A DNA stretch of 62,663 bases from Enterobacter asburiae (GCF_021440515.1 NZ_JAKCMV010000006.1:1-62663), one strand, 5' to 3'; shown: positions 1 through 13,526, numbered from the stretch's first letter. A program made the numbers and translations. The notes: generated by a model not told the origin, from the letters alone.

Positions 1-2776
<2,776 letters not shown>

Positions 2777-2860
2777 TTATTTCTTTGGCGTTCAGTTAAG
2801 TAACCCAGAGCGGGCAGCTTACTTTGAAGCGCCCGTCTGGTGACTATGACTCCGAAGGGA

Positions 2861-3905
<1,045 letters not shown>

Positions 3906-3926
3906 GAAATATACAGCGATCTCAAA

Positions 3927-4214
3927 TCACCAGTTCATTTGACCGGTGTGCGTCACAGTAAGATTGACGAAATCAGTATAGCCAACCACGTCAATTTTGG
4001 TTGAAATTTGACCAATAAGCCCTCGCGCATCCAGATCATCTTTCAGCGCGTAGACAGAGATGGGGGCGTTGTTGAGAATTTCAACGAAGCGACTGCCTTC
4101 TATTGCGGCAAGCACCCCGTCCTGGATCAGCAGCAGAGCATCGCCTTCACGCAGCATTCTGAGCAACGCATCAATGTCGCACTGCCACGGCGAGTGGCTC
4201 AACGTATGGAGCAT
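3927..4214 (-). CDS. tusB: tRNA 2-thiouridine synthesis sulphur-relay protein TusB
   Basis: TusB is a structural subunit of the TusBCD hexamer that carries sulphur from TusA to TusE and MnmA, for 2-thiolation of wobble uridine 34 in tRNAs for Lys, Glu and Gln. It is 95 aa, the DsrH-like family length, with N-terminus [11 protein letters not shown]. It follows tusC by 7 bp in the order tusD-tusC-tusB and precedes the rpsL promoter. As usual for TusB there is no catalytic cysteine of the TusD type. Confidence 0.95.
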   Translation of the reverse strand: MLHTLSHSPWQCDIDALLRMLREGDALLLIQDGVLAAIEGSRFVEILNNAPISVYALKDDLDARGLIGQISTKIDVVGYTDFVNLTVTHTGQMNW

Positions 4215-4221
4215 GGTGGCC

Positions 4222-4581
4222 TCAAAAAGTCAGAATGGTGTCGTAGTAAGCGAGCTTTTCGCGCACGGCGTCTGCCGGGAGCGTCGTCACGTCGAGCACA
4301 AAAGTAGAGCGTTCAGTCAGCCCGCGCGCGGCCAGCGAGTCGGCGCAGACGTAGAAAGTCTCGATATCGTAGAGCGGAAGCACCTTAAAGGTTGCGATGT
4401 AATCCCGCGCCAGCACGGTCTGAGGCTGTTGCCCGGCCAGTATCTGGAACACGCCATCGCCCAAGAAGAACACGCCGATATCTTCGGTTAATGCGGATGT
4501 TGCCAACAGCGCATCCAGCCCTTCACGGCCGGACGCGCTGCCGTGCGGCGCAGAAGAGAAGACAAATGCCACGCGATTCAT
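4222..4581 (-). CDS. tusC: Sulphur-relay protein TusC
   Basis: TusC is the middle subunit of TusBCD (DsrF-like), needed for tRNA 2-thiouridine formation. It is 119 aa, with N-terminus [21 protein letters not shown], typical of the DsrE/F fold beginning with a beta strand and a short loop. It shares one base with the tusD stop region at 4581, so the two are translationally coupled. Confidence 0.95.
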   Translation of the reverse strand: MNRVAFVFSSAPHGSASGREGLDALLATSALTEDIGVFFLGDGVFQILAGQQPQTVLARDYIATFKVLPLYDIETFYVCADSLAARGLTERSTFVLDVTTLPADAVREKLAYYDTILTF

Positions 4582-4967
4582 CAGAACTGTACCATTCGAT
4601 CGCAGGTCAGCGCGGCCTGAGCCAGGGCGCCTAAACCGCTCAGAGAAAAACCGGGCTGGAGGTTGGCCGCAGGCAGCCCCAGACGGGCGGCTTCGGTGGC
4701 ATCTGCCACGCCGCGACGCAGTGCCGCCGCCACGCAGATATGCAGCTCAACGCCCTGCTCTTCGTGCAGCGCTTGCCACGCGCGGACGAGGTCAAACTCA
4801 TCCGATGCGGGCGAGGTAAATTGATTGGCGTTGTAGACCCCTTCCCGATAGAAGAAGACGCTTATCAGCTCGTGTCCCGCCTCCAGCAGCGCCCGGGCAA
4901 ATTGCAGCGCGCTGCTGGCCTGCTGGGTACCGTAGGCCGGGCCTGTCACCATTAAGGCAAAACGCAT
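4581..4967 (-). CDS. tusD: Sulphurtransferase TusD
   Basis: TusD is the catalytic subunit of TusBCD; it takes persulphide sulphur from TusA on a cysteine. The protein is 128 aa, and Cys78 in the context [13 protein letters not shown] matches the catalytic Cys78 of E. coli TusD. It overlaps yheO by one base (4967) and runs into tusC, so yheO-tusD-tusC-tusB reads as one operon. Confidence 0.96.
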   Translation of the reverse strand: MRFALMVTGPAYGTQQASSALQFARALLEAGHELISVFFYREGVYNANQFTSPASDEFDLVRAWQALHEEQGVELHICVAAALRRGVADATEAARLGLPAANLQPGFSLSGLGALAQAALTCDRMVQF

Positions 4968-5689
4968 TACTTGTCTTGTCCCAGGAAATCACCGCTTTTG
5001 AACTGGCGGATATAGAGGTAGACGGTGTGTTTGGAGATGTTCAGACGATCCGCCACCTGGTTAATGGCGTCTTTGATGTCGAAAATTCCTTTCTCGTAGA
5101 GGTTCAGCACGATCTGACGATTCTTGGCGTTGTTAGATACGTTGCGATCGGCATTGACCTCTTCGATCGTAAATTCGAGAGTCTGCGTCACGAGATCTTC
5201 GACGGAAGATGCAAAGTTGACGGAGGAGCCAACGTCCGGGGTTTCTGGCGGAATAAAGGTGCTCATGATTTGCGAGAAGGGCACATCAAGGTTCATGTTG
5301 ATGCACAGCAGTCCAATTACCCGATGGTCGCGGTTACGAATAGCGATGGTTTCTGACTTCATCAGCACGCCGCTTTTCGCTCGCGTAAAATAGCATTTGG
5401 AGACACTGCTGTCGGCGCCGGTCATGTCGTGCAGCATACGCAGCGCAAGGTCGGTAATCGGGGAGCCAATTTTACGGCCGGTATGTTCACCATTGGCAAT
5501 GCGGATGGCGGAACATTTCAGATCTTGCAGGGAGTGCAATACGATTTCGCAGTGGGACCCAATGAGCATCGCTAACCCGTCCACCACCGCTTCGTAGGAT
5601 TTCAGAATATCGAAGTCGGTCTGATCGAAAGGACGTTGATCCAGTAAATCAAGCTCACTGGTTTCGTTGGTTAAAAGCGACCTGGACAT
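4967..5689 (-). CDS. yheO: YheO/DauR-like PAS-HTH transcriptional regulator
   Basis: A 240-aa protein of the YheO family: an N-terminal PAS-like YheO domain (about residues 30-140) and a C-terminal helix-turn-helix (about 175-235, ending [20 protein letters not shown]). Related DauR proteins regulate D-arginine catabolism in Pseudomonas; the ligand and targets of this one are unknown to me. It leads the tus genes with a one-base overlap. The upstream 166 bp holds a perfect 5-bp inverted repeat (5771-5785), a possible operator. Confidence 0.9.
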   Translation of the reverse strand: MSRSLLTNETSELDLLDQRPFDQTDFDILKSYEAVVDGLAMLIGSHCEIVLHSLQDLKCSAIRIANGEHTGRKIGSPITDLALRMLHDMTGADSSVSKCYFTRAKSGVLMKSETIAIRNRDHRVIGLLCINMNLDVPFSQIMSTFIPPETPDVGSSVNFASSVEDLVTQTLEFTIEEVNADRNVSNNAKNRQIVLNLYEKGIFDIKDAINQVADRLNISKHTVYLYIRQFKSGDFLGQDK

Positions 5690-5770
5690 GAAAAAAACAC
5701 TCCTTTTCAGGAGCCTGTCGTTAGGTTCTCAGGGCAGGCTCAGTATTTACACGGACAACTAAATTAATAC

Positions 5771-5785
5771 AGCGTGTATAACGCT
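5771..5785. promoter_or_regulatory. Inverted repeat upstream of yheO
   Basis: AGCGT-GTATA-ACGCT is a perfect 5-bp inverted repeat with a 5-bp spacer in the yheO-fkpA gap, about 80-95 bp upstream of the yheO start. It is AT-rich at its centre and could be an operator or overlap a promoter. Assignment to any regulator is a guess. Confidence 0.3.
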
Positions 5786-5815
5786 TTCCAGTGTTAATTA
5801 TACCTGCCCCACAAT

Positions 5816-5848
5816 AAAAAAAACCGCCGCCTTAAAGGCGGCGGTTTT
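5816..5848 (-). terminator. fkpA rho-independent terminator
   Basis: A GC-rich stem (CCGCCGCC with GGCGGCGG, extended by A-T pairs) with a short loop at 5832-5836 lies just past the fkpA stop. On the minus strand it is followed by eight Ts (complement of 5816-5823). Confidence 0.9.
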
Positions 5849-5855
5849 CATTCGA

Positions 5856-6677
5856 TTACTTCTTGGCGTCTGCCGCGGCTTTCGCGTCAGCTGGCGCTTC
5901 TGGTTTCGCATCCGCTTTCGGTGCTGGTTTGATATCCAGCAGCTCTACGTCGAAGACCAGGGTAGAGTTCGCAGGGATACCCGGAACGCCGGTTTTGCCG
6001 TAAGCCAGATCCGGTGGGATAACCAGCTGGATTTTGCCGCCTTTCTTGATGTTCTTCAGGCCTTCAGTCCAGCCAGGGATAACACCGTCCAGACGGAAGG
6101 AGAGAGGCTCACCACGGGTGTAGGAGTTGTCGAACTCTTTACCGTCGATCAGCGTACCTTTGTAGTTCACCACGACGGTATCGCTGTCTTTAGGCGCGTC
6201 GCCGGTACCTTCTTTCTCTACTTTGTAGACCAGGCCGGTAGAAGAGGTTTTCACACCTTTCTCTTTAGCAAATTTGTCGCGGTAGGCTTTGCCTTTCGCT
6301 TCGTTATCTTTTGCGTCTGCTTCCATTTTGGTCTGCGCTGCGCCTTTCACGCGCGCTTCAAAGGCTTGCAGAGTCTGTTCGATTTCCTGGTCAGACAGTT
6401 TGCTCTTGTCTGCAAACGCGTCCTGAACACCGGCGATCAGCTGAGCTTTATCCAGTTTGATGCCCAGTTTTTCCTGCTCTTTCAGAGAGTTTTCCATGTA
6501 ACGACCCAGAGATGCGCCAAGTGCGTAGGCGGATTTCTGGTCGTCATTTTTGAACGCCGCTTTGCTGTCTGCCGCAGCAGCAGGCTTCGCAGCGGTATCA
6601 GCAGCGAAAGTCAGCGGTGCGTGCAGTGCAACCGCCATGGTGGTTGCGAGCAGCGTTGCTTTAAACAGTGATTTCAT
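5856..6677 (-). CDS. fkpA: Periplasmic FKBP-type peptidyl-prolyl isomerase FkpA
   Basis: FkpA is a periplasmic chaperone and prolyl isomerase, part of the sigma-E envelope stress response in E. coli. It is 273 aa. Residues 1-25 form a signal peptide (MKSLFKATLLATTMAVALHA..., cleavage near TFA-AD). A helical dimerisation region with Lys/Ala/Glu-rich sequence spans about 40-150. The FKBP domain is C-terminal (about 150-255, with GWTEGLKNIKKGGK and VIPPDLAYGK). The tail is Ala/Lys/Asp-rich. It is divergent from slyX across 236 bp; I could not see a clean sigma-E promoter. Confidence 0.97.
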   Translation of the reverse strand: MKSLFKATLLATTMAVALHAPLTFAADTAAKPAAAADSKAAFKNDDQKSAYALGASLGRYMENSLKEQEKLGIKLDKAQLIAGVQDAFADKSKLSDQEIEQTLQAFEARVKGAAQTKMEADAKDNEAKGKAYRDKFAKEKGVKTSSTGLVYKVEKEGTGDAPKDSDTVVVNYKGTLIDGKEFDNSYTRGEPLSFRLDGVIPGWTEGLKNIKKGGKIQLVIPPDLAYGKTGVPGIPANSTLVFDVELLDIKPAPKADAKPEAPADAKAAADAKK

Positions 6678-6913
6678 CCATATCTCCAGGGCCTGGGGAC
6701 TCTCACCCCAGCGTTAAACGTAAATGAGTAGCGTACTATAAAACGTTGCGGAAGAAATCTACAGACGGACTCTCCCTATTCTCACCACTTTTCAGACTAT
6801 TTTTGTTTAAATAAGTTTCTTACTCCTGGGATGGATACTGCACTCAGGAATAAACTCAGTTAAAATTCGCCGCCCCGCCCAAAGTGGCGACCGAGAAATA
6901 AACGAGGTGGATC

Positions 6914-7132
6914 ATGACGGACCCAATGCTGGAAGCGAGACTGGAAGAGCTGGAAAGCCGCCTGGCGTTTCAGGACATCACCATCGAAGAGCTGAATCAG
7001 ACCGTGACCGCCCACGAGCTTGAAATGGCGAAACTGCGGGATCTGATGCGCCTGTTAACCGAAAAAGTGAAAGCAACCCAGTCGTCCCATATTGCTTCCC
7101 AGTCGGAAGAGACACCCCCGCCCCATTATTGA
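6914..7132 (+). CDS. slyX: SlyX protein
   Basis: A 72-aa SlyX-family protein of unknown molecular function, conserved next to slyD. It is predicted to be mostly coiled coil: heptad-like [20 protein letters not shown] at about residues 8-27, then a polar tail with PPPHY at the C-terminus. A good ribosome site GAGGTGG lies 5-6 bases before the ATG. Transcription ends at a strong shared terminator at 7137-7167, facing slyD. Confidence 0.93.
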   Translation: MTDPMLEARLEELESRLAFQDITIEELNQTVTAHELEMAKLRDLMRLLTEKVKATQSSHIASQSEETPPPHY

Positions 7133-7136
7133 GGCG

Positions 7137-7167
7137 AAAAAAAAGCGGGATTATCCCGCTTTTTTTG
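7137..7167. terminator. Bidirectional slyX/slyD terminator
   Basis: A 10-bp perfect stem (AAAAGCGGGA at 7141-7150 with its complement at 7154-7163) and 3-nt loop, flanked by an A-run on the left and a T-run on the right. It can therefore stop both slyX (rightward) and slyD (leftward). Confidence 0.92.
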
Positions 7168-7187
7168 TGCCCGATGATACGAGGGTA

Positions 7188-7781
7188 TTAGTGGCAGCCG
7201 CAGCCGCCGTTACCGCCGCAACCACCTTTACCGTGGTCGTGACCATGGTCGTGATCGTGGCCGTGACCACCGCAGCAGCCGTCATGGCCATGATCGTGAT
7301 CGTGGTCGTGACCGTGCGCACCGTGAACGTGACCGTGAGCCAGCTCTTCTTCGGTCGCTTCGCGGATAGCAACAACTTCTACGTTGAACTTCAGGTTCTG
7401 GCCAGCCAGCATGTGGTTGCCGTCAACCACAACGTGGTCGTCTTCAACTTCAGTGATTTCAACAGGAACCGGACCCTGGTCAGTTTCAGCCAGGAAACGC
7501 ATACCCACTTGCAGTTCGTCAACGCCCATGAACACGTCTTTAGGAACGCGCTGCACCAGGTTGTCGTCATACTGGCCGTAAGCGTCGTTCGCGCCTACAG
7601 CAACGTCGAATTTATCGCCAACGTCGTGACCTTCCAGCGCGCTTTCCAGGCCGGAAATCAGGGAGCCGTGACCATGCAGATAGTCCAGCGGCGCACTCAC
7701 CGGAGACTCATCAACCAACACACCGTCTTCTGTACGTACCTGATAGGCCAGGCTGACCACCAGGTCTTTTGCTACTTTCAT
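7188..7781 (-). CDS. slyD: FKBP-type prolyl isomerase and metallochaperone SlyD
   Basis: SlyD is a cytoplasmic prolyl isomerase and chaperone that also binds Ni(II) and assists hydrogenase maturation. It is 197 aa. The FKBP fold (1-69 and 130-150) is interrupted by the insert-in-flap chaperone domain. The C-terminus (about 150-197) is His/Asp/Gly/Cys-rich with many HGHD-type repeats and ends GGCGGNGGCGCH, the metal-binding tail. The repetitive tail makes spurious open frames on the opposite strand. It shares a terminator with slyX. Confidence 0.97.
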   Translation of the reverse strand: MKVAKDLVVSLAYQVRTEDGVLVDESPVSAPLDYLHGHGSLISGLESALEGHDVGDKFDVAVGANDAYGQYDDNLVQRVPKDVFMGVDELQVGMRFLAETDQGPVPVEITEVEDDHVVVDGNHMLAGQNLKFNVEVVAIREATEEELAHGHVHGAHGHDHDHDHGHDGCCGGHGHDHDHGHDHGKGGCGGNGGCGCH

Positions 7782-7875
7782 GATATCTCCTGAGCGTGGG
7801 AAAATTGCTGGCGCAGATTGTAGCGGAAATCTGCACCCGTGTACCCTTTAGCTTAAAAAAACTCAGGCCATATCG

Positions 7876-8076
7876 CTAGTCCGGATGAAAAATGCCGATC
7901 ACTTTCTCTTCTTTGCGAACGTGCTCGCGGGCCTCTTTATCGGCCTCACGCATCTGGTGACCGCACTTAACACACTCTACAACATCAACATTATTCTCAC
8001 GCCACATTGCCAGCGTGTCTTGCGCCTGACAGCTCGGGCATTTTGCCCCCGCGATAAAGCGTTTACGTACCGCCAT
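7876..8076 (-). CDS. yheV: YheV family zinc-ribbon protein
   Basis: A 66-aa YheV-family protein of unknown function. Four cysteines in two CxxC pairs (C13/C16 in CPSC and C35/C38 in CVKC) form a putative zinc ribbon. It begins 12 bp after kefB, so it is probably translated from the kefGB transcript, as in E. coli. Confidence 0.9.
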   Translation of the reverse strand: MAVRKRFIAGAKCPSCQAQDTLAMWRENNVDVVECVKCGHQMREADKEAREHVRKEEKVIGIFHPD

Positions 8077-8088
8077 GATAGTTACCCT

Positions 8089-9894
8089 TTATTCAAATTC
8101 ATCCCAGCCGTCGAGCTGGCGTCTTTCCTGCTGCATCTCTCTCTGGAAGATCTCTTCCAGCTCCCGTCGCGCTTCCCGCACGCGGGAAATCTGCACCGTA
8201 TCGGTATGAACAGGCATGAGCTCGCGCAACATGCGCATATCCAGCCTGCGGAAGTGCATCTGGGCGCGGTGCGCCTGGTGCGGATGCATCCCGAGCGAAA
8301 TAAGCGCCTTACGCCCCAGCTCCAGCGCCGACGAGAAGGTCTCACGGGTGAAGTTTTTTACCCCCGCCTGGAGCAGCTCGTGCGCCTCTACGCGCCCCCG
8401 GGCGCGCGCCAGAATATGTAAATGCGGGAAGTGCTGCTGGCACAGCTCCACCAGCTTCATGGTGTCTTCCGGATCGTTACAGGTGATGACGATCGAGTCG
8501 GCGGCTTCAGCCCCCGCCGAGCGCAGCAGCTCCAGTTGCGTCGCATCGCCGTAATAGACCTTATAGCCATATTTACGCATCAGGTTCACCGCGCTGATAT
8601 CACGCTCCAGCACCGTAATGCGCATTTTGTTGGCCATCAGCAGGCGTCCGATAACCTGACCAAAGCGCCCGAACCCCACCACGATCACCTGCGGTTTGTC
8701 GTCTTCGACCCACGGCGCTTCGTCTTCATCGTCCGCCGGGTTCAGGCGCCGCGAAAGAACCTTATCCACCAGCTTCATCAGCAGCGGCGTGGTCATCATC
8801 GACAGGGTGACCGTCACCAGCAGCAGCGCCATCTGGTCATCTTTAAACAATTTTTGCGACGATGCCGTGGAGAAGAGCACAAAGGCGAACTCGCCCCCCT
8901 GGCTGAGCACGCTGGCGAACTGCATTCGTTCCGAGCTGCGCAGCCCGTAAATGCGCGCCAGCCCGTACAGCACCAGCGTTTTCACCGACACCAGCACCGC
9001 CACGCTGACAATCACCCACAGCAGATGGGTATAGAGCACGCCAAGATTCAGCGCCATCCCCACGGAGATAAAGAACAGCCCCAGCAGCAGCCCTTTAAAG
9101 GGATCGATGGCAATTTCCAGCTCGTGACGGTACTCGCTCTCGGCAAGCAGCACCCCGGCGATAAAGGTGCCGAGCGCCATCGACAGCCCCAGCGCATCCA
9201 TAAACAGCGCGGAGCCGAGCACCAGCAGCAGCGTTGCGGCGGTAAAGACCTCGCGCACGCCGGAGGCCGCAATAAAGCGGAACACCGGGCGCAGCAGGAA
9301 ACGCCCGCCGATCAACATTCCGGCAAAGGCCAGCACCTTCATGCTTATCTTCACCCAGTCGAAATGGTCATCGCCCGACCCGGCCAGCAGCGGCACCAGC
9401 GCGAGCGCGGGGATCACCGCCAGATCCTGGAACAGCAGCACCGAAAAGCCCAGCTGCCCGGCCTCGTTGCGGTTCATGCCTTTATCGCGCATCAGCTGGA
9501 GCGCCATCGCCGTCGACGACATCGCAAGACCAATCCCGCCAATCACCGCCGCCTGCCAGGCGAAGTCGGTGAGCATCAACAGCCCGCCGAGAAGGGTGGC
9601 GCTAAACAGCACCTGCGCCGTCCCGACGCCAAAAATCGAGCGGCGCAGCTGCCACAGCTTGGACGGGTTCAGCTCAAGGCCGATGATAAACATCAGGAAC
9701 ACCACGCCCAGCTCGGAGAAGTGGAGGATTTCGTCCACATCGCTGATAAAGCCTAAGCCCCACGGCCCAATGGCGATCCCCGCCAGCAGATAGCCCAGCA
9801 CCGCGCCAATACCAAGACGCGCGGCCAGCGGCACCGCGACAACCGCCGCGAATAAAAACAGCACCCCGGCCAGCAGTAAATTCGATCCTTCCAT
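8089..9894 (-). CDS. kefB: Glutathione-regulated K+/H+ antiporter KefB
   Basis: KefB is an inner-membrane K+ efflux system, gated by glutathione adducts, that acidifies the cytoplasm and protects against electrophiles. I chose ATG 9894 ([13 protein letters not shown]), giving 601 aa, over a longer in-frame start because the extra 43 residues fall inside kefG in another frame. The N-terminal about 380 residues are CPA2 antiporter membrane helices; the rest is a cytosolic RCK/TrkA-N domain starting [18 protein letters not shown] (Rossmann GxGxxG). The start overlaps the kefG stop by one base (TAATG). Confidence 0.97.
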   Translation of the reverse strand: MEGSNLLLAGVLFLFAAVVAVPLAARLGIGAVLGYLLAGIAIGPWGLGFISDVDEILHFSELGVVFLMFIIGLELNPSKLWQLRRSIFGVGTAQVLFSATLLGGLLMLTDFAWQAAVIGGIGLAMSSTAMALQLMRDKGMNRNEAGQLGFSVLLFQDLAVIPALALVPLLAGSGDDHFDWVKISMKVLAFAGMLIGGRFLLRPVFRFIAASGVREVFTAATLLLVLGSALFMDALGLSMALGTFIAGVLLAESEYRHELEIAIDPFKGLLLGLFFISVGMALNLGVLYTHLLWVIVSVAVLVSVKTLVLYGLARIYGLRSSERMQFASVLSQGGEFAFVLFSTASSQKLFKDDQMALLLVTVTLSMMTTPLLMKLVDKVLSRRLNPADDEDEAPWVEDDKPQVIVVGFGRFGQVIGRLLMANKMRITVLERDISAVNLMRKYGYKVYYGDATQLELLRSAGAEAADSIVITCNDPEDTMKLVELCQQHFPHLHILARARGRVEAHELLQAGVKNFTRETFSSALELGRKALISLGMHPHQAHRAQMHFRRLDMRMLRELMPVHTDTVQISRVREARRELEEIFQREMQQERRQLDGWDEFE

Positions 9895-10445
9895 TAGCGG
9901 CCTCCCGCTGGGATCGGCGAGGCCAGCCAGTCGCCGTAGGCTTTGGCGTGACTCGCCAGCTCGCGGGGTTCCTGGCGGCGCGCCCAGTAGACAATAATCG
10001 GGCTCATCCAGTGCATGTGGCACATGGCGGCGGTGAGTTCAAAAGGGCGCAGAATATCGCTCATCGGATAGCGGTTCAGGCCATCGTAGCGGTAGGCGCT
10101 TTCCGGCTCGCCGGTGGTAATGACGCTACGCCAGTACTTTCCCGCCAGCTCGTTGCCCCCCACCCCGCTGGAGAACCCCCGGCTCAGGACGCGGTCCAGC
10201 CACTCTTTGAGCAGCGCCGGGCAGCTATAGGTATACAGAGGATGCTGGAACACGATGACGTCATGCTGACGCAGCAGTTCCTGCTCGTAAGGAATATCAA
10301 TAAAGAAATCAGGATAGTGCGCGTAGAGATCGTGCACCGTCACGTTGCTGAGCTGTGTTGCCGGCTTAAGCAGCACCCGGTTCGCCACCGAGTCCTGAGA
10401 TTCCGGATGGGCATACAGCAGCAGCACCTTTGCTGTCTGAGACAT
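9894..10445 (-). CDS. kefG: KefB ancillary flavoprotein-like subunit KefG
   Basis: KefG is the soluble NQO1-like partner needed for full KefB activity. It is 183 aa, with the flavodoxin-like/quinone oxidoreductase fold ([19 protein letters not shown], and [20 protein letters not shown] near residue 70). ATG 10445 lies six bases after GGGAGG; a TTG one codon upstream would restore the MMSQ start of E. coli. It overlaps kefB by one base, so the two are coupled. Divergent from yheS. Confidence 0.95.
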   Translation of the reverse strand: MSQTAKVLLLYAHPESQDSVANRVLLKPATQLSNVTVHDLYAHYPDFFIDIPYEQELLRQHDVIVFQHPLYTYSCPALLKEWLDRVLSRGFSSGVGGNELAGKYWRSVITTGEPESAYRYDGLNRYPMSDILRPFELTAAMCHMHWMSPIIVYWARRQEPRELASHAKAYGDWLASPIPAGGR

Positions 10446-10583
10446 CAATTCCCTCCCGGTACGGTTTCTGTTTTTGTGTCTGATTGCGGTTTTGGGCTAC
10501 CATGGCGGCCCGGTACGGAAAACGGCCCGCACCTTACATTATCATAATGACAAATTAACATAGTCGGAACATACGGCGCTTCT

Positions 10584-12488
10584 ATGATTGTTTTCTCCTC
10601 GTTACAAATTCGTCGCGGCGTGCGCGTCCTGCTGGACAACGCCACGGCCACCATCAATCCAGGCCAGAAAGTCGGTCTGGTCGGCAAAAACGGCTGTGGT
10701 AAATCCACCCTGCTCGCGCTGCTGAAAAACGAGATTAGCGCCGACGGCGGCAACTTTACCTTCCCCGGTAACTGGCAGCTCGCCTGGGTGAACCAGGAAA
10801 CGCCCGCCCTGAGCGAACCCGCGCTCGACTATGTGATTGACGGCGACCGCGAATACCGCAAGCTGGAGCGTGAGCTGAACGACGCCAACGAGCGCAACGA
10901 CGGTAACGCCATCGCCACCGTTCACGGCAAGCTCGACGCCATCGACGCCTGGACCATCCGCTCCCGCGCCTCCAGCCTGCTGCATGGTCTGGGCTTCAGT
11001 AACGAACAGCTCGAACGCCCGGTCAGCGACTTCTCCGGCGGCTGGCGTATGCGCCTCAACCTGGCGCAGGCGCTGATCTGCCGCTCCGATTTACTGCTCC
11101 TTGATGAACCGACCAACCACCTCGATCTGGATGCGGTGATCTGGCTGGAAAAGTGGCTGAAAAGCTATCAGGGTACGCTGATTTTGATCTCCCACGACCG
11201 CGACTTCCTCGATCCGGTGGTGGATAAAATCATTCATATCGAACAGCAGACGATGTTCGAATACACCGGCAACTACAGCTCCTTCGAGCGCCAGCGCGCG
11301 ACGCGTCTCGCCCAGCAGCAGTCGATGTATGAAAGCCAGCAGCAGCGCGTGGCGCATCTGCAAAGCTTCGTTGACCGCTTCAAGGCGAAGGCCTCAAAGG
11401 CCAAGCAGGCCCAGAGCCGCATTAAGATGCTGGAGCGCATGGAGATGATTGCCCCGGCGCACGTGGATAACCCGTTCCACTTTAGCTTCCGCGCGCCGGA
11501 GAGCCTGCCGAACCCGCTGCTGAAGATGGAAAAGGTCAGCGCCGGGTATGGCGATCGCACTATTCTCGATTCTATTAAACTTAATCTGGTGCCGGGTTCG
11601 CGTATCGGCCTGCTCGGGCGTAACGGTGCCGGTAAGTCCACGCTGATCAAACTTCTGGCGGGCGAGCTTAACCCGGTCAGCGGCGAAATCGGGCTGGCGA
11701 AGGGCATTAAGCTTGGCTACTTCGCCCAGCATCAGCTGGAATTTTTACGCGCGGATGAATCCCCTATTCAGCACCTGGCGCGCCTGGCCCCGCAGGAGAT
11801 GGAGCAGAAGCTGCGCGACTATCTCGGCGGCTTTGGTTTCCAGGGCGACAAGGTGACGGAAAACACCGAGCGCTTCTCCGGCGGCGAAAAGGCCCGTCTG
11901 GTGCTGGCGCTGATCGTCTGGCAGCGCCCGAACCTGCTGCTGCTCGATGAACCGACCAACCACCTGGATCTCGACATGCGTCAGGCGCTGACCGAAGCGC
12001 TGATTGAGTTTGAAGGCGCGCTGGTGGTGGTCTCGCACGATCGCCACCTGATCCGCTCCACCACCGACGATCTTTATCTGGTCCACGGCGGCAAAGTGGA
12101 GCCGTTCGACGGCGATCTGGAAGATTACCAGCAGTGGCTGACGGACGTACAAAAGCAGGAGAACCAGCCGGAAGAGTCGGCAAAAGAGAACGCCAACAGC
12201 GCGCAGTCGCGTAAAGATCAGAAGCGTCGTGAAGCCGAGCTGCGCACCCAGACGCAGCCGCTGCGTAAAGAGATCGCCCGTCTGGAAAAAGAGATGGAAA
12301 AACTTAACGCGACGCTGGCGACCGTTGAAGAGAAGCTCGGCGACAGCGATTTGTACGATCAGAGCCGCAAGGCCGAGCTGACCGACTGCCTGCAAACGCA
12401 GGCCAGGACCAAATCCAGCCTTGAAGAGTGCGAAATGGCGTGGCTGGACGCGCAGGAGCAGCTGGAAGCGATGCTTCAGGCCGACTAA
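10584..12488 (+). CDS. yheS: ABC-F family ATPase YheS
   Basis: YheS is a soluble, ribosome-associated ABC-F ATPase; in E. coli it acts on stalled translation. It is 634 aa and has no membrane segments. There are two ABC domains: Walker A GKNGCGKST (about residues 35-43), signature SGGWRMR and LLLLDEPTNHLDLD; then GRNGAGKST, SGGEKAR and LLLLDEPTNHLDLD in the second. An interdomain linker (about 235-300) is Arg/Gln/Lys-rich. The C-terminal extension (about 520-634) is a charged coiled coil. mdcR follows after only 15 bp on the same strand. Confidence 0.96.
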   Translation: MIVFSSLQIRRGVRVLLDNATATINPGQKVGLVGKNGCGKSTLLALLKNEISADGGNFTFPGNWQLAWVNQETPALSEPALDYVIDGDREYRKLERELNDANERNDGNAIATVHGKLDAIDAWTIRSRASSLLHGLGFSNEQLERPVSDFSGGWRMRLNLAQALICRSDLLLLDEPTNHLDLDAVIWLEKWLKSYQGTLILISHDRDFLDPVVDKIIHIEQQTMFEYTGNYSSFERQRATRLAQQQSMYESQQQRVAHLQSFVDRFKAKASKAKQAQSRIKMLERMEMIAPAHVDNPFHFSFRAPESLPNPLLKMEKVSAGYGDRTILDSIKLNLVPGSRIGLLGRNGAGKSTLIKLLAGELNPVSGEIGLAKGIKLGYFAQHQLEFLRADESPIQHLARLAPQEMEQKLRDYLGGFGFQGDKVTENTERFSGGEKARLVLALIVWQRPNLLLLDEPTNHLDLDMRQALTEALIEFEGALVVVSHDRHLIRSTTDDLYLVHGGKVEPFDGDLEDYQQWLTDVQKQENQPEESAKENANSAQSRKDQKRREAELRTQTQPLRKEIARLEKEMEKLNATLATVEEKLGDSDLYDQSRKAELTDCLQTQARTKSSLEECEMAWLDAQEQLEAMLQAD

Positions 12489-12503
12489 ACCACCGGGAGG
12501 GTT

Positions 12504-13436
12504 ATGGGTTTCGATATCACGAGCGAGATTACGTTTCGCAAGCTCAGCATCTTCATGACGTTTATGGAGAAGGGCAATATCGCCCGCACCGCCGAAGCGC
12601 TGGGCCTGAGCGGCGTGAGCGTTCACCGCGCGTTGCATACGCTGGAAGAGAACGTGCGCTGCCCGCTGTTTACCCATAAAGGGCGCAACCTGATTGCGCT
12701 CCCCTCCGCCTGGACGCTGCTGGAGTATTGCCAGGAGGTGATGCAGGTGATGGAGCGCGGGCTGGAAGAGTCGCGCAAAATCGCCGGGATCGGCCAGGGC
12801 CGTCTGCGCGTCGGCACGCTCTATTCCCTGACCCTGGAAACGGTGCCGCGCCTGATTATGGGGATGAAGCTGCGTCGTCCGGATCTGGAGATGGATCTGA
12901 CGATGGGCTCAAACGACACCCTACTGCACATGCTGGACGAAGGCTCGCTGGATGCGATCCTGATTTCCATTTCCGAGAGCGATATCGACCGCAACAGCCT
13001 GGAAGTGCTGCCGCTGTTCCACGATGATATCTTCCTTGCCGCCCCCGCCTCTGCCACGCTGGATACTTCCGGCCCGGCGGATCTGCGCGATTATAAGCAT
13101 CAGAAGTTTGTTGCGCTGGCGGAAGGGTTTGCCACCTACGCCGGGTTCCAGGAGGCGTTTCATATCGCCGGATTCGAGCCGGAGATCGTCACCCGCGTAA
13201 ACGATATTTTCTCGATGCTGAGCCTGGTGCAGGCAGGCGTGGGGTATACGCTGATGCCGGGCAGGATGAAGAAGGTGTATGAGAATTCGGTGCAGCTGTT
13301 GAAGCTGGCGCAGCCGTATCAGATGCAGCAGCTTATCGCGATTGTGTTTGCCCGCAACCGCGAGCAGGATCCGAGCCTGCGGGCGTTAGCCGCCGAGGGG
13401 CGGATGTATGCGCGCAGTTTGCAGGAAGGTGCGTAA
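12504..13436 (+). CDS. mdcR: LysR-type regulator of malonate utilisation MdcR
   Basis: A 310-aa LysR-family regulator: winged HTH at about residues 10-70 (ARTAEALGLSGVSVHRALHT) and a substrate-binding domain over 95-300. It is placed as MdcR because it lies next to, and convergent with, the complete mdc operon. LysR proteins of mdc clusters activate mdcA in response to malonate in relatives. GGGAGG precedes the ATG. It is 15 bp behind yheS with no terminator between, so read-through from yheS is likely. A REP pair follows it. Confidence 0.88.
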   Translation: MGFDITSEITFRKLSIFMTFMEKGNIARTAEALGLSGVSVHRALHTLEENVRCPLFTHKGRNLIALPSAWTLLEYCQEVMQVMERGLEESRKIAGIGQGRLRVGTLYSLTLETVPRLIMGMKLRRPDLEMDLTMGSNDTLLHMLDEGSLDAILISISESDIDRNSLEVLPLFHDDIFLAAPASATLDTSGPADLRDYKHQKFVALAEGFATYAGFQEAFHIAGFEPEIVTRVNDIFSMLSLVQAGVGYTLMPGRMKKVYENSVQLLKLAQPYQMQQLIAIVFARNREQDPSLRALAAEGRMYARSLQEGA

Positions 13437-13442
13437 TGCCGT

Positions 13443-13526
13443 GCCGGGTGGCGACGCGTTGCGTCTTACCCGGCCTACACGTTGGGCGTAGACCGTAGGC
13501 CGGGTAAGGCGAAGCCGCCACCCGGC
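13443..13526. repeat. REP/BIME pair between mdcR and mdcH
   Basis: Two inverted REP-like palindromes (13443-13478 and 13495-13526) built on GCCGGGTGGCG ... TTACCCGGC, head to head between the convergent 3' ends of mdcR and mdcH. It probably stabilises mRNA ends or acts in termination. Confidence 0.85.

Noticed and set aside
6678..6913. Sigma-E promoter for fkpA
   Set aside because: Expected from E. coli, but I could not find a GGAACTT...GTCTGA-like pair with correct spacing by eye.
7200..7340. Tandem repeats resembling a CRISPR or minisatellite
   Set aside because: These are GGH/DHD codon repeats encoding the metal-binding tail of SlyD.
8422..9756. 444-aa His/Gln-rich open frame antisense to kefB
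   Set aside because: Shadow of the Leu/Ala-rich membrane gene kefB on the other strand; composition is an artefact.
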